DNA from: a virus
Virus record (IMG/VR): IMGVR_UViG_3300045284_000301
Span: 1 to 42,522 of that record
Strand: one strand, 5' to 3'
DNA: 42,522 nt
Shown here: piece by piece, positions 7,636-15,035 of the stretch
Layout: each line of letters opens with the position of its first letter
How positions within the stretch are numbered: the first letter of the stretch is position 1
Program-made: the position numbers and the translations under genes
Notes under the pieces: model-generated
Seen by the model: the letters and a program-made list of their open reading frames with translations, nothing else
Databases searched by the model: none
Told to the model about the DNA's origin: nothing

Positions 7636-10320
7636 CTAAGCTTTGACATTTGTATCAAGAGTTGTCATAGACACACCAAAGTAATCAGCTACTTGCTTCC
7701 TTGTATAGCCAGATGCAAGCATAGCCTTTGCTCTGTTGAGCTTGGATGTACTAAGCTTCTTACTACTGGTGGGTGTAGCCAACTCACGAACACTCTTTGG
7801 ATCTGCGTGTAGAAGGATCTTCTCTAGACGGCTAGGGCTAATAGCACCGGCCTGAATAGCATTCCATTCTTCTTGACTGATCTGGATGCGCTTCTTACTA
7901 GCACCCGTTCTGTTACGAGACTCGGCCAAAGCGATGTTCTTCACCTTCTTCAGTGTTGCTTCATCCATGTTAGGATCAGCATCACGCTTAGCCTTGATCT
8001 GGGTGGACGCAAAGATCTGGGCTTGTCTTTCGAGGGGGGCGTTTCTTTCAGCCACCTTCAATGAATTGGAGAGGGACCTAACTTCTTTGGCATAGGCCTT
8101 TGCAGCATCGGGGTTGTATGAAGACTTTGGTGTTTGCAAAGCCTCTTTCCTAGCCTGGTTTGCTAGATCCTTCAATCGATTCGAATGGTCAGCATAGATG
8201 GCTTCGACTCTGGTACCTGATGAAAGAGTATGGGCATCATCTGTCAGATCCAGTTTCTTAACCTTCTGGGTTACGAGTTTGCCGTTTCTCATTCTACCCG
8301 TATCTACAAACACCCGTTTTCCAGTTGCCGGGTCTATTGGGCCGCCTTCTATTCTACTCCTGGGCTCTCTTTGAGGTATAACTTTCTTTGCGCCAGCTCT
8401 AGAAATTAAAGTAACTGCTCCGATATTTGCGCTTCCTTGATACCTCTTTTTGAGGTTGGAAATTCCGTTGTCAATATATGACTGTTTGTAATTGAGCTTG
8501 TGCTTTTCAGCATCAATAACAACCATCGAATGACGAACGGCAGCGGCAAGATGTTCTGGTGGAGCACCGATAATGGTCATGTCCGTAATGAGATTTGCAA
8601 TCTTTCCCATTTCGGTTTGTGTTTGTATCTTTGACATTGGAACCATTCCTGGATATCCAGCATACGATTCCTTAGGATTGAACTCCTTCAATCCATCCAA
8701 AGATTTTGCTGTTTTGACCCTTCCAGAATCATTCGGAATAACGAGAACATGATCGCCATCGAAGTCCGCTCCAGAAAGCTTTTCAGCAACGCTATGGTGA
8801 ATGCCAATGGCATCAACTGGAGAATTTCCAAGCGATCGCTTTGCCTCACGATTGCTGTTGTCAACAATCAATTCTGGAATTTCAAATGGTCCACTGTGTG
8901 GATGGCGAACAAGGACAACTCGCGTTCCATCTGGATAGTTCGGTGCATATACATGAGTCGGAGGCAAACTGTTTATCGGCAATATGATGCTTGTCGACTG
9001 ACGAGGAAGACTAGCACCTTTCAACTGAACAGCCGCAGAATCAGTAGCACCAGCGAACTTCATCAATAGATCTTTCTTGACTGTTGGATTTGTCAAGGCA
9101 GATATCTCTTTGAAGTTGTTGATTCGCTCCTCATAGGTCATGTCCAATTGCGACTTGATCAGTTGAGGATTCTGCTTTGAAAGCATTTGCGAAGAAAGAG
9201 TATTTGACCATTTCTCCCAATCGCCTTCTTCATTGACAATGTTCATAGCAGATATGCCTGTTTGCTTACCGTTTGCGTCTCGAAGTGGATGCTGACGAAT
9301 GATTGCACCAAACGGATTGATCGAATTTGCCGTATCCTCAGATATGGGCTTCATCGCATCAAGTTTGTTTCCAGTGTCCTTCTTGTTTGTGTTGAACTGC
9401 AAATCAACACCAGGTGGGAGATCATCTTTGTACATGGCCATACCTTTGAGGTAGTGACCTTCTCCAACCTTTACTCGAACCTGAGCATAGTTCTTTCCGC
9501 CAAGAGAAAGATCTTCTACACCAGGACGAATATAAATGACACCATCAGCTGCGGCACCACCTTCTGGTCCATACTTGATGCCAACTCTTTTTGGATCCAC
9601 AGAGACAGGCGGTACGACTTTGAGCATTGACTCGCCACCATCTTCAGAAAATGATCCCACTTGCTGAATTTCATGACGATTCAGAAACACTTCTCTTTGC
9701 GTGGTTCCTGGAGCAGCAAGAACTTTGCCTTTTGTGTTGTGTTCTGTTGTGACTTGAGGAATCGGAACTTCATGAACCACATAACCCTGTTCCTGAAGAA
9801 CTGCAATTCCACCATCAAGACGAGTTCGAGCGATGCCCATTTGATGTTCAACGCCTTTACCAACATCGACGTACTTCTTTTCAGCAACAGCTTCTTTCAA
9901 TGTTCTTGCTGTCGTCTGAATAACGTCTTCTTGGTGCTTTTCTCCATTTGCCAACAAGCCACGAACATATGACTCGTTTCTTCCCAACTGTCTTGCAATT
10001 GCAGAAGTGGAAACTCCCTTTTGCTTCTCTCTCCATGCAAAAGCATAATTGGCCGCAGTGAGCTCAGCTTTTGCGCTTGACATCTTTGCTCGAAGTTGAG
10101 ATGTCGATTTATAGCCAAGTCCTTTTGCAATATCAGGATCGCTGATTCCCTTTTTACGAAGGTTGTTCACGTGATCGTTGAAGTGCATGTTTCGAGGAAG
10201 TTGAAAATCAGGATCGCTCTCTTTGGCTGTTGCAATGTCTTGGCCTGACCCCCAAGGATATCGGCCGCTGTGACGAGGTGTTCCGTAATGAGCCAGATAA
10301 TCTGCTTCTTTGATAATCAT
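7636..10320 (-). CDS. Single-chain multisubunit-type RNA polymerase homologue (YonO-like)
   Basis: 894 residues. The catalytic Mg-binding motif of the beta-prime double-psi barrel is present as GADFDGDH at residues 517-524. It is preceded by PDGTRVVLVRHPHSGPFEIPEL at about 463-483, which matches the NRxPTLH-type approach strand. The beta-like barrel is probably the KGMAMYKDDLPPGVDLQFNTNK region near 292-313. Two helix-turn-helix-like segments lie near 51-80 and 98-125, and one ends the protein (RKQVADYFGVSMTTLD). The N-terminus bears HYGTPRHSGRYPWGSG at 11-26. YonO of phage SPbeta is a proven single-chain polymerase of this class. I infer that this protein transcribes phage genes. It starts at the stop of the nuclease gene and could be virion-packaged. 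Confidence 0.82.
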   Translation of the reverse strand: MIIKEADYLAHYGTPRHSGRYPWGSGQDIATAKESDPDFQLPRNMHFNDHVNNLRKKGISDPDIAKGLGYKSTSQLRAKMSSAKAELTAANYAFAWREKQKGVSTSAIARQLGRNESYVRGLLANGEKHQEDVIQTTARTLKEAVAEKKYVDVGKGVEHQMGIARTRLDGGIAVLQEQGYVVHEVPIPQVTTEHNTKGKVLAAPGTTQREVFLNRHEIQQVGSFSEDGGESMLKVVPPVSVDPKRVGIKYGPEGGAAADGVIYIRPGVEDLSLGGKNYAQVRVKVGEGHYLKGMAMYKDDLPPGVDLQFNTNKKDTGNKLDAMKPISEDTANSINPFGAIIRQHPLRDANGKQTGISAMNIVNEEGDWEKWSNTLSSQMLSKQNPQLIKSQLDMTYEERINNFKEISALTNPTVKKDLLMKFAGATDSAAVQLKGASLPRQSTSIILPINSLPPTHVYAPNYPDGTRVVLVRHPHSGPFEIPELIVDNSNREAKRSLGNSPVDAIGIHHSVAEKLSGADFDGDHVLVIPNDSGRVKTAKSLDGLKEFNPKESYAGYPGMVPMSKIQTQTEMGKIANLITDMTIIGAPPEHLAAAVRHSMVVIDAEKHKLNYKQSYIDNGISNLKKRYQGSANIGAVTLISRAGAKKVIPQREPRSRIEGGPIDPATGKRVFVDTGRMRNGKLVTQKVKKLDLTDDAHTLSSGTRVEAIYADHSNRLKDLANQARKEALQTPKSSYNPDAAKAYAKEVRSLSNSLKVAERNAPLERQAQIFASTQIKAKRDADPNMDEATLKKVKNIALAESRNRTGASKKRIQISQEEWNAIQAGAISPSRLEKILLHADPKSVRELATPTSSKKLSTSKLNRAKAMLASGYTRKQVADYFGVSMTTLDTNVKA

Positions 10321-10874
10321 TACATGTCCTCCTTCATCATCTCGATTTTCCGATCGAACACGACAATCTTGTGCATGATTCGCATGATGTCGTCTCCGTC
10401 TGGAATATAGGTTCTCACTTCATCGCTCTGATAGATCCTAAGTTCCACAGCGATCTCGAACGGTGAGATACCATACTCCAAACAGAATAAGGCCGCATAA
10501 ACCATGAGTTGCTTTTCGGAAGTTCTAGAGATTCCGGTCTTCAGATCGTGGATTCTCAAAGTTCCTCTACGAAAGCTAATCGTGTCTGCTGTACCAAAAC
10601 AGTTGTCGGAGTAATATAGCACTTGCTCTACATTCATTCTGTAGCCAATTGCATCTGTTACATACATCGCCAATGTTTTGTCGGCCCTTGAAAGTTTGAC
10701 TCCTAAGCGAATTGCTTGATGAGCCAGTGCATGAAGCGCAGTTCCTCTTGCTGCGGCTTGTGAAAGATGCCAACGAAGTTCAAGCTTGTCATCATCGTAG
10801 TTAATCCAATGATAATTGCTTGGACTCAGAAAGGCATGTCTACCTTCGATTGCTGAGTGCGAGTTGAAGTTCAT
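10320..10874 (-). CDS. PD-(D/E)XK nuclease (Cas4/RecB-like)
   Basis: 184 residues from the ATG at 10872-10874, overlapping the upstream VRR-NUC gene by 35 bp. The nuclease core is clear: His48 in GTALHALAH, Asp97 in NCFGTADTISF, and Asp110-Leu-Lys112 in IHDLKTG, followed by QLMVYAALFCLEYG, the usual QxxxY motif. This is the Cas4/RecB-like exonuclease pattern. A role in phage recombination, DNA end processing or host DNA breakdown is plausible. An upstream ATG at 10973 would add 33 residues with no homology and lie deep in the previous gene, so I prefer this start. Confidence 0.85.
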   Translation of the reverse strand: MNFNSHSAIEGRHAFLSPSNYHWINYDDDKLELRWHLSQAAARGTALHALAHQAIRLGVKLSRADKTLAMYVTDAIGYRMNVEQVLYYSDNCFGTADTISFRRGTLRIHDLKTGISRTSEKQLMVYAALFCLEYGISPFEIAVELRIYQSDEVRTYIPDGDDIMRIMHKIVVFDRKIEMMKEDM

Positions 10875-11136
10875 TGAAAACCTGCTCTTCATTCTCAGGA
10901 TATACGAAACTGGCATAAGACAGATCATTGAACTTGTCAATGAAATATCCCTGATTCGGTCGCTCTGGTGCATCGATGGACGCTTTCACTTCCAACATGG
11001 CCCAAGCTCTTCCGTTTAGAATAAAGAGATCAGGAATTCCTTGCATGTAGTCTGGATCTTGTTTGATTACCAGACAACCAGGAAATTCCTCCTTCAATCT
11101 TCGGATGATTCGTGTTTGGTAGACGCTTTCTCTCAT
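10840..11136 (-). CDS. VRR-NUC domain nuclease
   Basis: 98 residues, the usual size of stand-alone phage VRR-NUC proteins. Catalytic positions are Asp36 (QGIPDLFIL) and Glu49-Val-Lys51 (AMLEVKAS), with Gln/Asp contacts in IKQDPDYMQG. The family belongs to the PD-(D/E)XK nucleases and acts on branched DNA or flaps. It is encoded between the NUMOD4 gene and a Cas4-like nuclease, beside the SF2 helicase, so a recombination or replication role is likely. Confidence 0.88.
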   Translation of the reverse strand: MRESVYQTRIIRRLKEEFPGCLVIKQDPDYMQGIPDLFILNGRAWAMLEVKASIDAPERPNQGYFIDKFNDLSYASFVYPENEEQVFNELQLALSNRR

Positions 11137-11193
11137 GCAGCCCCCAAAAAATAGAAGATGATCTTCTCTCCGTTACACTACCGGTTTTTTTCG

Positions 11194-11218
11194 CTATGTA
11201 GTACGGTTTCATACATAG
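11194..11218 (-). repeat. Hairpin at the end of the NUMOD4 gene
   Basis: CTATGTA pairs with TACATAG around an 11-base loop. The 15 bases at 11196-11210 reappear in opposite orientation at 11830-11844 (GAAACCGTACTACAT), so the NUMOD4 gene is flanked by short inverted copies. On the minus strand a run of seven A follows, not T, so it is not a classical terminator. Confidence 0.6.
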
Positions 11219-11700
11219 TAGAAATATAGTGTGGTTGGAAAGACGATTAGATCGCGGTTCAAATTATCAAGAACGTCTCTCATGAGAACTCCATGAATCA
11301 TGGCAACATCTCGAACAGTGTCGTATCTTATCCGATTGTCATCAATGATTGGACCAACTTCTTGCTTTTCTTTTGACACAACATCGAATTGACGAGCATA
11401 CTCATTCGCAAACCACCTAGGACGCCAAGCCAAGTTGTCAACTCTGAAGTTCTTCTGATCGCCATCTTTTGAGATAACGGTGTCAAATATCTCTGTTTCG
11501 CCTTCAACGAACTCTTTAGCTACCAAAGATCGCACAGATCTGGTGTATTGACCATCATCTCGAGTGAGATCAACCATGACGACTCCATGACCATTCTCAC
11601 GGAATTTCATCACCTTTCCAGTCCAGGTATTGCAGATCTCTCCGAGGTTCGAAATCTCGTATCTCGGGAACTCTTGAATGGGTCTCCATTGCTCTTTCAT
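11209..11700 (-). CDS. NUMOD4-containing protein
   Basis: 163 residues from the ATG at 11698-11700 (AAAGGACCTC upstream). The N-terminus EQWRPIQEFPRYEISNLGEI is a clear NUMOD4 motif, the DNA-binding module found in HNH homing enzymes. No HNH catalytic core follows: I see only FRVDNLAWRPRWFANEYARQFD and a helix-turn-helix-like end (YDTVRDVAMIHGVLMRDVLDNL). It may be a DNA-binding relic of a homing endonuclease or a regulator. It is flanked by inverted repeats, which adds to the impression of a former mobile unit. Confidence 0.8.
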   Translation of the reverse strand: MKEQWRPIQEFPRYEISNLGEICNTWTGKVMKFRENGHGVVMVDLTRDDGQYTRSVRSLVAKEFVEGETEIFDTVISKDGDQKNFRVDNLAWRPRWFANEYARQFDVVSKEKQEVGPIIDDNRIRYDTVRDVAMIHGVLMRDVLDNLNRDLIVFPTTLYFYYV

Positions 11701-11714
11701 GAGGTCCTTTCTTG

Positions 11715-11894
11715 CCTTGTGATTTTTGCCCAATAACAGGGTCCAAGAAGTTCTGTAGAAGGGTATGTTGTACGGTTTTATCTTTATCTCAAAACCATCT
11801 TGGGGATAGAAAGGGGGTAGAAATCACAAGAAACCGTACTACATGTGCCTCTACAGAACTTCTTGGACCCTGTTTATGCCCAAAAATCACAAGG
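11715..11894. repeat. 45-bp inverted repeat filling the 11.7-11.9 kb intergenic region
   Basis: Arms 11715-11759 and 11850-11894 are reverse complements at 41 of 45 positions. The differences all lie in a 6-bp block. The inner 25 bp next to the loop and the outer 14 bp are perfect. The 90-bp spacer holds a further pair, GTACGGTTT (about 11770) and AAACCGTAC (about 11831). The element occupies nearly all of the space between the SF2 helicase stop and the NUMOD4 ribosome site. It could form a very long RNA stem, a cruciform, or a MITE-like unit. I see no clear target-site duplication. Confidence 0.85.
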
Positions 11895-11901
11895 GTACTT
11901 T

Positions 11902-13071
11902 TTAGAGGTTTTTACGTGCCCAATCCCTCTCGTTAAACATCTCTTTGCGGCTCAGAGAGTTCCAAACTGCCAGGTCAGGCACACTTTTTGATCTCAACAC
12001 GTAGTAATACAGATCGGTGAACGGCGTGTCCAATCTGTCGATTCTACCGTGTGCTTGCATGTGATTTTTGTAAGAATACGTCAAAGAGTAGAAAATCATG
12101 GTGTCTGTGACGGTACAATTCCATGCTTCGGCCCCAGCGACGTACTGAACCAGATATACCCAACTTTCAGTGGTCGGAATTGGCGTTTTTCGGTGTCCAT
12201 TTAGTTCTCCCACAAAAATCACGTGAGATTTCACGTATTCCAGACCCCTCAAGATGGCCAATTCGTAGTCAAAATTGTAAAAGATTACGACTCTGGGATG
12301 GGTCTCCATGATCTCCAAAATGGCCTCAAATCGGCTCCGATCGCTGTTTACGATCCTCCGCATGACCCTGAACAATTCCGCCACATCTTTGATGGGTTCG
12401 TTGGAATATGGGTTCCATCTCTTCACCAGAGCCGTTTTCAATAGCTCAGTGTCGTAATCAACCCACACAGTCTCTTCAATCCGCCTCGTATGACGAATAT
12501 AAGGCATCTCCACCAAAAGCATGTTGCGGTACTTCTCGAGTGTCTGCTCCCCATTGAACCGCACAATCTTCGGGAATTTAGAGAACGGCGCATACACCAC
12601 ATGTTCTCGGACGAACTGCGTCCTGTTCCTGTACAAGTTGTTCGCAATGAACACAGGCACGTAGTCCATCCAAGAATCGCCAGGCGTAGCAGTGAGCATC
12701 ACCCAGTTGTTGTTCTTGGCGATCTTGAGAAATGACTTGACCCATACACCGCTTCCTACGAGTCGTTGTTCATCGAATATGAAGAAGGCGTCCTCGACTT
12801 CGATGTACTTACCAATGTTGTTCCAGGAATCAACAACAAGCAGTCCTTCAAGCGTGACTTCAGTTCCGATGCCATACGCAACTGCTTCTTTTTCCCACTC
12901 AAGACTATCACGCTTCTTGGCTGTTGTGATGACATAAATGTCCTTTGGCCTTTCTCGTTTCATGTAATATGCCATGACGGTGGCAGACTTCCCAGCACCA
13001 ACGCCTCCATAGAGGATCTTGCCATTGCTGAGGTTCTCTACCGCTTCGAGTTGGTGTTCCATTAACTGCAT
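11902..13071 (-). CDS. SF2 helicase (DEAD/SNF2-like)
   Basis: 389 residues from the ATG at 13069-13071, chosen over an upstream ATG because GGAGG lies 6 bp before it. Motifs: Walker A YGGVGAGKSA at 21-30, Walker B IFDEQR at 98-103 (DEQR in place of DEAD/H), motif III TATP at 127-130, and motif VI HMQAHGRIDR near the C-terminus. This is an ATP-driven DNA helicase or translocase. Phage versions are paired with VRR-NUC and help initiate replication or recombination. Both the VRR-NUC and a Cas4-like nuclease are encoded just downstream. Confidence 0.9.
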   Translation of the reverse strand: MQLMEHQLEAVENLSNGKILYGGVGAGKSATVMAYYMKRERPKDIYVITTAKKRDSLEWEKEAVAYGIGTEVTLEGLLVVDSWNNIGKYIEVEDAFFIFDEQRLVGSGVWVKSFLKIAKNNNWVMLTATPGDSWMDYVPVFIANNLYRNRTQFVREHVVYAPFSKFPKIVRFNGEQTLEKYRNMLLVEMPYIRHTRRIEETVWVDYDTELLKTALVKRWNPYSNEPIKDVAELFRVMRRIVNSDRSRFEAILEIMETHPRVVIFYNFDYELAILRGLEYVKSHVIFVGELNGHRKTPIPTTESWVYLVQYVAGAEAWNCTVTDTMIFYSLTYSYKNHMQAHGRIDRLDTPFTDLYYYVLRSKSVPDLAVWNSLSRKEMFNERDWARKNL

Positions 13072-13086
13072 TAAGCCCTCCAAAGG

Positions 13087-13114
13087 CAAAAAAGACAATC
13101 CATGTAGGACTGTC
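13087..13114 (-). terminator. Intrinsic terminator before the SF2 helicase
   Basis: On the minus strand GGACTGTC's partner strands (13094-13101 and 13107-13114) form an 8-bp stem with one G-U pair and a 5-base loop, followed by TTTTTT. It would end the transcript of the small membrane protein gene upstream. Confidence 0.7.
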
Positions 13115-13125
13115 CTTTTAGTAGA

Positions 13126-13311
13126 TTATTCACTGCACGTGGCATTGATGAATCCGGTCTTCTTGTAGAATCGACGATCTTTCCAGTTCCGAACTGCGGC
13201 TGTTGCTGCTGTGATTGTCACTGAGAGTGCTAGTCCAATGACGACCACCGCACCAGCATGAGCAGCTGTGAACTCAGATCCATCGTCAAACGTCTTGATT
13301 GTGGGGTTCAT
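13126..13311 (-). CDS. Small single-pass membrane protein, 61 aa
   Basis: Start ATG at 13309-13311 with AAGGAGAAAG upstream. One membrane span (AGAVVVIGLALSVTITAATAAV), then a basic cytoplasmic-type end (RNWKDRRFYKK). It is directly preceded by a copy of the repeated TTCGCA-N14-TGTAAT element and followed by a terminator, so it looks like a self-contained transcription unit. I do not recognise the family. Confidence 0.7.
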   Translation of the reverse strand: MNPTIKTFDDGSEFTAAHAGAVVVIGLALSVTITAATAAVRNWKDRRFYKKTGFINATCSE

Positions 13312-13335
13312 TTCTTTCTCCTTGTAGTGGGTTTC

Positions 13336-13365
13336 TTCCATTACAATGCGTGTAAGAAATGCGAA
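13336..13365 (-). promoter_or_regulatory. Repeated TTCGCA-N14-TGTAATGGAA element, copy A
   Basis: On the minus strand: TTCGCA, 14 bases, TGTAATGGAA, then AAGGAG and the ATG of the 61-residue membrane protein. The plus strand shows the dyad TTACA-ATGCG-TGTAA. It is one of seven copies with identical spacing and is read as a promoter with a possible operator. Confidence 0.7.
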
Positions 13366-13394
13366 AAGGATGGGCCCTGTAGGGCTTCTCCTTT
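13364..13394 (-). terminator. Terminator hairpin upstream of element copy A
   Basis: AAAGGA...TCCTTT with an inner GCCCT/AGGGC stem. On the minus strand it ends in TTTT, which runs straight into the TTCGCA box. It follows the 78-residue protein gene. Confidence 0.65.
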
Positions 13395-13406
13395 CGGTTT
13401 CGACTT

Positions 13407-13643
13407 TCAGTGTTTCTCGTTCAACTGCATGACGCGGCGATCGATCCGAACCTGGATACCGTTCTCGATGTGGTCGTGCTCATCCTGCAAACGCTGCATC
13501 AAGTCATTGTAGATCGCGCTGCCTGCTCCGTAGAGTTTGGCATACGCTTTCTCGGTCCTGATGAAGTTGTCCTTAAGACGATCACGGCTCGTAATCAGAG
13601 CGGTGTAGATTGGGTCGGTCATGATGTACATGATGTTGTCCAT
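13407..13643 (-). CDS. Hypothetical soluble protein, 78 aa
   Basis: Start ATG at 13641-13643, with AAGGAGTAAAC upstream and element copy B before that. The longer upstream frame would run through the element and a hairpin, so it is rejected. The product is helical and charged (TDPIYTALITSRDRLKDNFIRTEKAYAKLYG, then a coiled-coil-like DLMQRLQDEHDHIENG). It is the one clearly soluble product among the genes preceded by the repeated element. Function unknown. Confidence 0.7.
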   Translation of the reverse strand: MDNIMYIMTDPIYTALITSRDRLKDNFIRTEKAYAKLYGAGSAIYNDLMQRLQDEHDHIENGIQVRIDRRVMQLNEKH

Positions 13644-13663
13644 GTTTACTCCTTGTAGTGGGT

Positions 13664-13693
13664 TTCCATTACAGTGGGTGTAAATTATGCGAA
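13664..13693 (-). promoter_or_regulatory. Repeated TTCGCA-N14-TGTAATGGAA element, copy B
   Basis: Same layout as copy A, with the perfect dyad TTACA-GTGGG-TGTAA. It is placed 20 bp before the start of the 78-residue gene, with AAGGAG between. Confidence 0.7.
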
Positions 13694-13695
13694 GT

Positions 13696-13729
13696 GTAGG
13701 GGTAGAGCCGGCGGAGACCCTACCCCTAC
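13696..13729 (-). terminator. Strong hairpin upstream of element copy B
   Basis: GTAGGGGTAG (13696-13705) and CTACCCCTAC (13720-13729) form a perfect 10-bp stem around a 14-base loop, directly before element B on the minus strand. No long T run follows. It may act as a terminator or as an mRNA end-stabilising stem for the lysis genes. Confidence 0.65.
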
Positions 13730-13797
13730 GATCAACATGTCTGTTTGTGTGAAGTTTCGGATGAGCCACACCGGGCTTCACGTTAGGGCATTGCGCA

Positions 13798-13917
13798 TCA
13801 CCTCCTTTTCGGTTTACGATGTAACTCGTCTTTGCGGGTGTAGATGACCACGAGGATCAACACAACCACAAGAACGAAGATCATCCCTTTGAGCCAAAGC
13901 CAGAAGTAATTCATCAT
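13798..13917 (-). CDS. Candidate holin, 39 aa single-pass membrane protein
   Basis: Starts at ATG 13915-13917, overlapping the lysozyme stop by 4 bp (ATGA). The product is MMNYFWLWLKG followed by a strong membrane span (MIFVLVVVLILVVIY) and a basic tail (TRKDELHRKPKRR). Position right after a secreted lysozyme, tiny size, one span and a charged C-terminus are what is expected of a small holin or pinholin-type protein. No homology is claimed. It could be just another of the phage's many small membrane proteins. Confidence 0.65.
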   Translation of the reverse strand: MMNYFWLWLKGMIFVLVVVLILVVIYTRKDELHRKPKRR

Positions 13918-14654
13918 GACCATGGACTCAGTCCCGAGATGTCGAATACGACTTTTGTAACGCACGCCTGCTTCTGCTTAGCCAAGCCAGAATCGCCGAG
14001 AATATCGTCCCTACCTTGGACACCACACTCGTTGATGATCCTTTCACGGTATCTCGACGCCTTCGAGAGATGCGACGAAATATAGTTCTGCCAATAACCA
14101 ACGCAGCAACCAGTGCGAGAAACGACGGAATTATTGCACTTGCTTTCCCGCCATCCGAATCCGTCACTTCTGACCCAGTTGGAGTGTCGTCCAGCATCCC
14201 CGAATCGCTCAGGTAGACCGGCCTCTCGCATGTACCAAACCATCTCTGCACAAGCATCAAGGCCCGGAGGAGCAAAGTCGAGACCGTTGAGGCCAACAGC
14301 CCTCGGAGGATTGAGCCTTTTCGCAGTTTGCGATACGTCGGCTGGACCCGTAATGGAGTTCCGCAAAGACTGCATCGTGACTGGACCCGGTACCCCGTCC
14401 ACATATAGTCCGTTTGACTTCTGCCAATGACGGACTGCTCGTTGTGTCTGCGGGCCATAGTTACCGTCCACGCTCAGTGAATAGCCATGAGATGAAAGAA
14501 TCATCTGGACTTCCAGCGTGACCTTCTTCGACACGATGGGTGCGGCTTCTACTTGTCTGGTTGCTGCCTCTGAGACCGCTAGAAGGATGATTACGATGAT
14601 CAGCTTTCCTAGCAGAATTTTCTTCAGCGAGCTTGATCCCTGGATCGATTTCAC
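13914..14654 (-). CDS. Secreted lysozyme-like endolysin with peptidoglycan-binding domain
   Basis: 246 residues from GTG (14652-14654). The N-terminus is a signal peptide or signal anchor (KKILLGKLIIVIILLAVSEAATRQVEA, about 11-38). Residues 42-100 form a PG_binding_1 repeat (VQMILSSHGYSLSVDGNYGPQTQRAVRHWQ). The C-terminus resembles actinobacterial lysozyme/Rpf-type transglycosylases: DGFGWRESKCNN with catalytic Glu170, then CCVGYWQNY. It would be exported and cut glycan strands of the host wall. It overlaps the candidate holin. The start is not backed by a strong ribosome site and may be coupled to the upstream frame. Confidence 0.82.
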   Translation of the reverse strand: MKSIQGSSSLKKILLGKLIIVIILLAVSEAATRQVEAAPIVSKKVTLEVQMILSSHGYSLSVDGNYGPQTQRAVRHWQKSNGLYVDGVPGPVTMQSLRNSITGPADVSQTAKRLNPPRAVGLNGLDFAPPGLDACAEMVWYMREAGLPERFGDAGRHSNWVRSDGFGWRESKCNNSVVSRTGCCVGYWQNYISSHLSKASRYRERIINECGVQGRDDILGDSGLAKQKQACVTKVVFDISGLSPWS

Positions 14655-14730
14655 GGGCTTTTGCCTTTCTGTCTCTGTAGTAGGCCAGCTGAACCGGCTC
14701 TGGATCTGGTGGATAGTTGAATATCCCCAT
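14461..14730 (-). CDS. Uncertain small ORF overlapping the lysozyme gene, 89 aa
   Basis: Starts at an ATG that overlaps the stop of the preceding gene (TAATG), so translational coupling is possible. The first 50 residues look protein-like (MGIFNYPPDPEPVQLAYYRDRKAKARE). The last half lies inside the lysozyme gene in another frame and has low-complexity Arg/Ser content, as a shadow would. It may be a short leader whose translation opens the lysozyme start. Weakly supported. Confidence 0.35.
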   Translation of the reverse strand: MGIFNYPPDPEPVQLAYYRDRKAKAREIDPGIKLAEENSARKADHRNHPSSGLRGSNQTSRSRTHRVEEGHAGSPDDSFISWLFTERGR

Positions 14731-15035
14731 TACCCATCTACTCCATTCGTTTCGAGTGCTTGCAATGCCCGCAAATTCATCTGGATTACCCTCTGTGCGT
14801 GCGCCTGACGCTTGCTACAGAGTTCCATGAGTTCTGCCCTTATGATCTCCCTTGAATCATTCGACGGAACGGATTTGAACGCTTCTTCGATTGACGACCG
14901 AAATTGCAAGACAGCAACCTCGTAATCGTTCAGCTGATCGAGTTTCAGCCTCAAATCCTTGATCGCCTCAGCCCATCTCTCGGCTTTTGCTGTCCGAGTC
15001 AATGGATATGGCTGTGGTGGTCCTGTATCTGCCAT
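14730..15035 (-). CDS. Hypothetical helical protein, 101 aa
   Basis: ATGATG start. The second ATG (15033-15035) has the better distance to AAAGGAG. The product has a Pro-rich start (ADTGPPQPYPLTRTAKAERW) followed by long amphipathic helices (DLRLKLDQLNDYEVAVLQFRSSIEEAF ... RQAHAQRVIQMNLRALQAL). No catalytic motif or membrane segment. It is the first clearly supported gene after the 15.04-15.46 kb low-coding stretch. Not recognised. Confidence 0.7.
   Translation of the reverse strand: MADTGPPQPYPLTRTAKAERWAEAIKDLRLKLDQLNDYEVAVLQFRSSIEEAFKSVPSNDSREIIRAELMELCSKRQAHAQRVIQMNLRALQALETNGVDG

Noticed and set aside
10873-10973. Longer N-terminus for the Cas4-like nuclease
   Set aside because: The added 33 residues lie in another frame of the VRR-NUC gene and look unlike protein. 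The ATG at 10874 fits the family length better.
11209-11700. Active HNH homing endonuclease
   Set aside because: Only the NUMOD4 part is visible. The HNH catalytic residues are not present.
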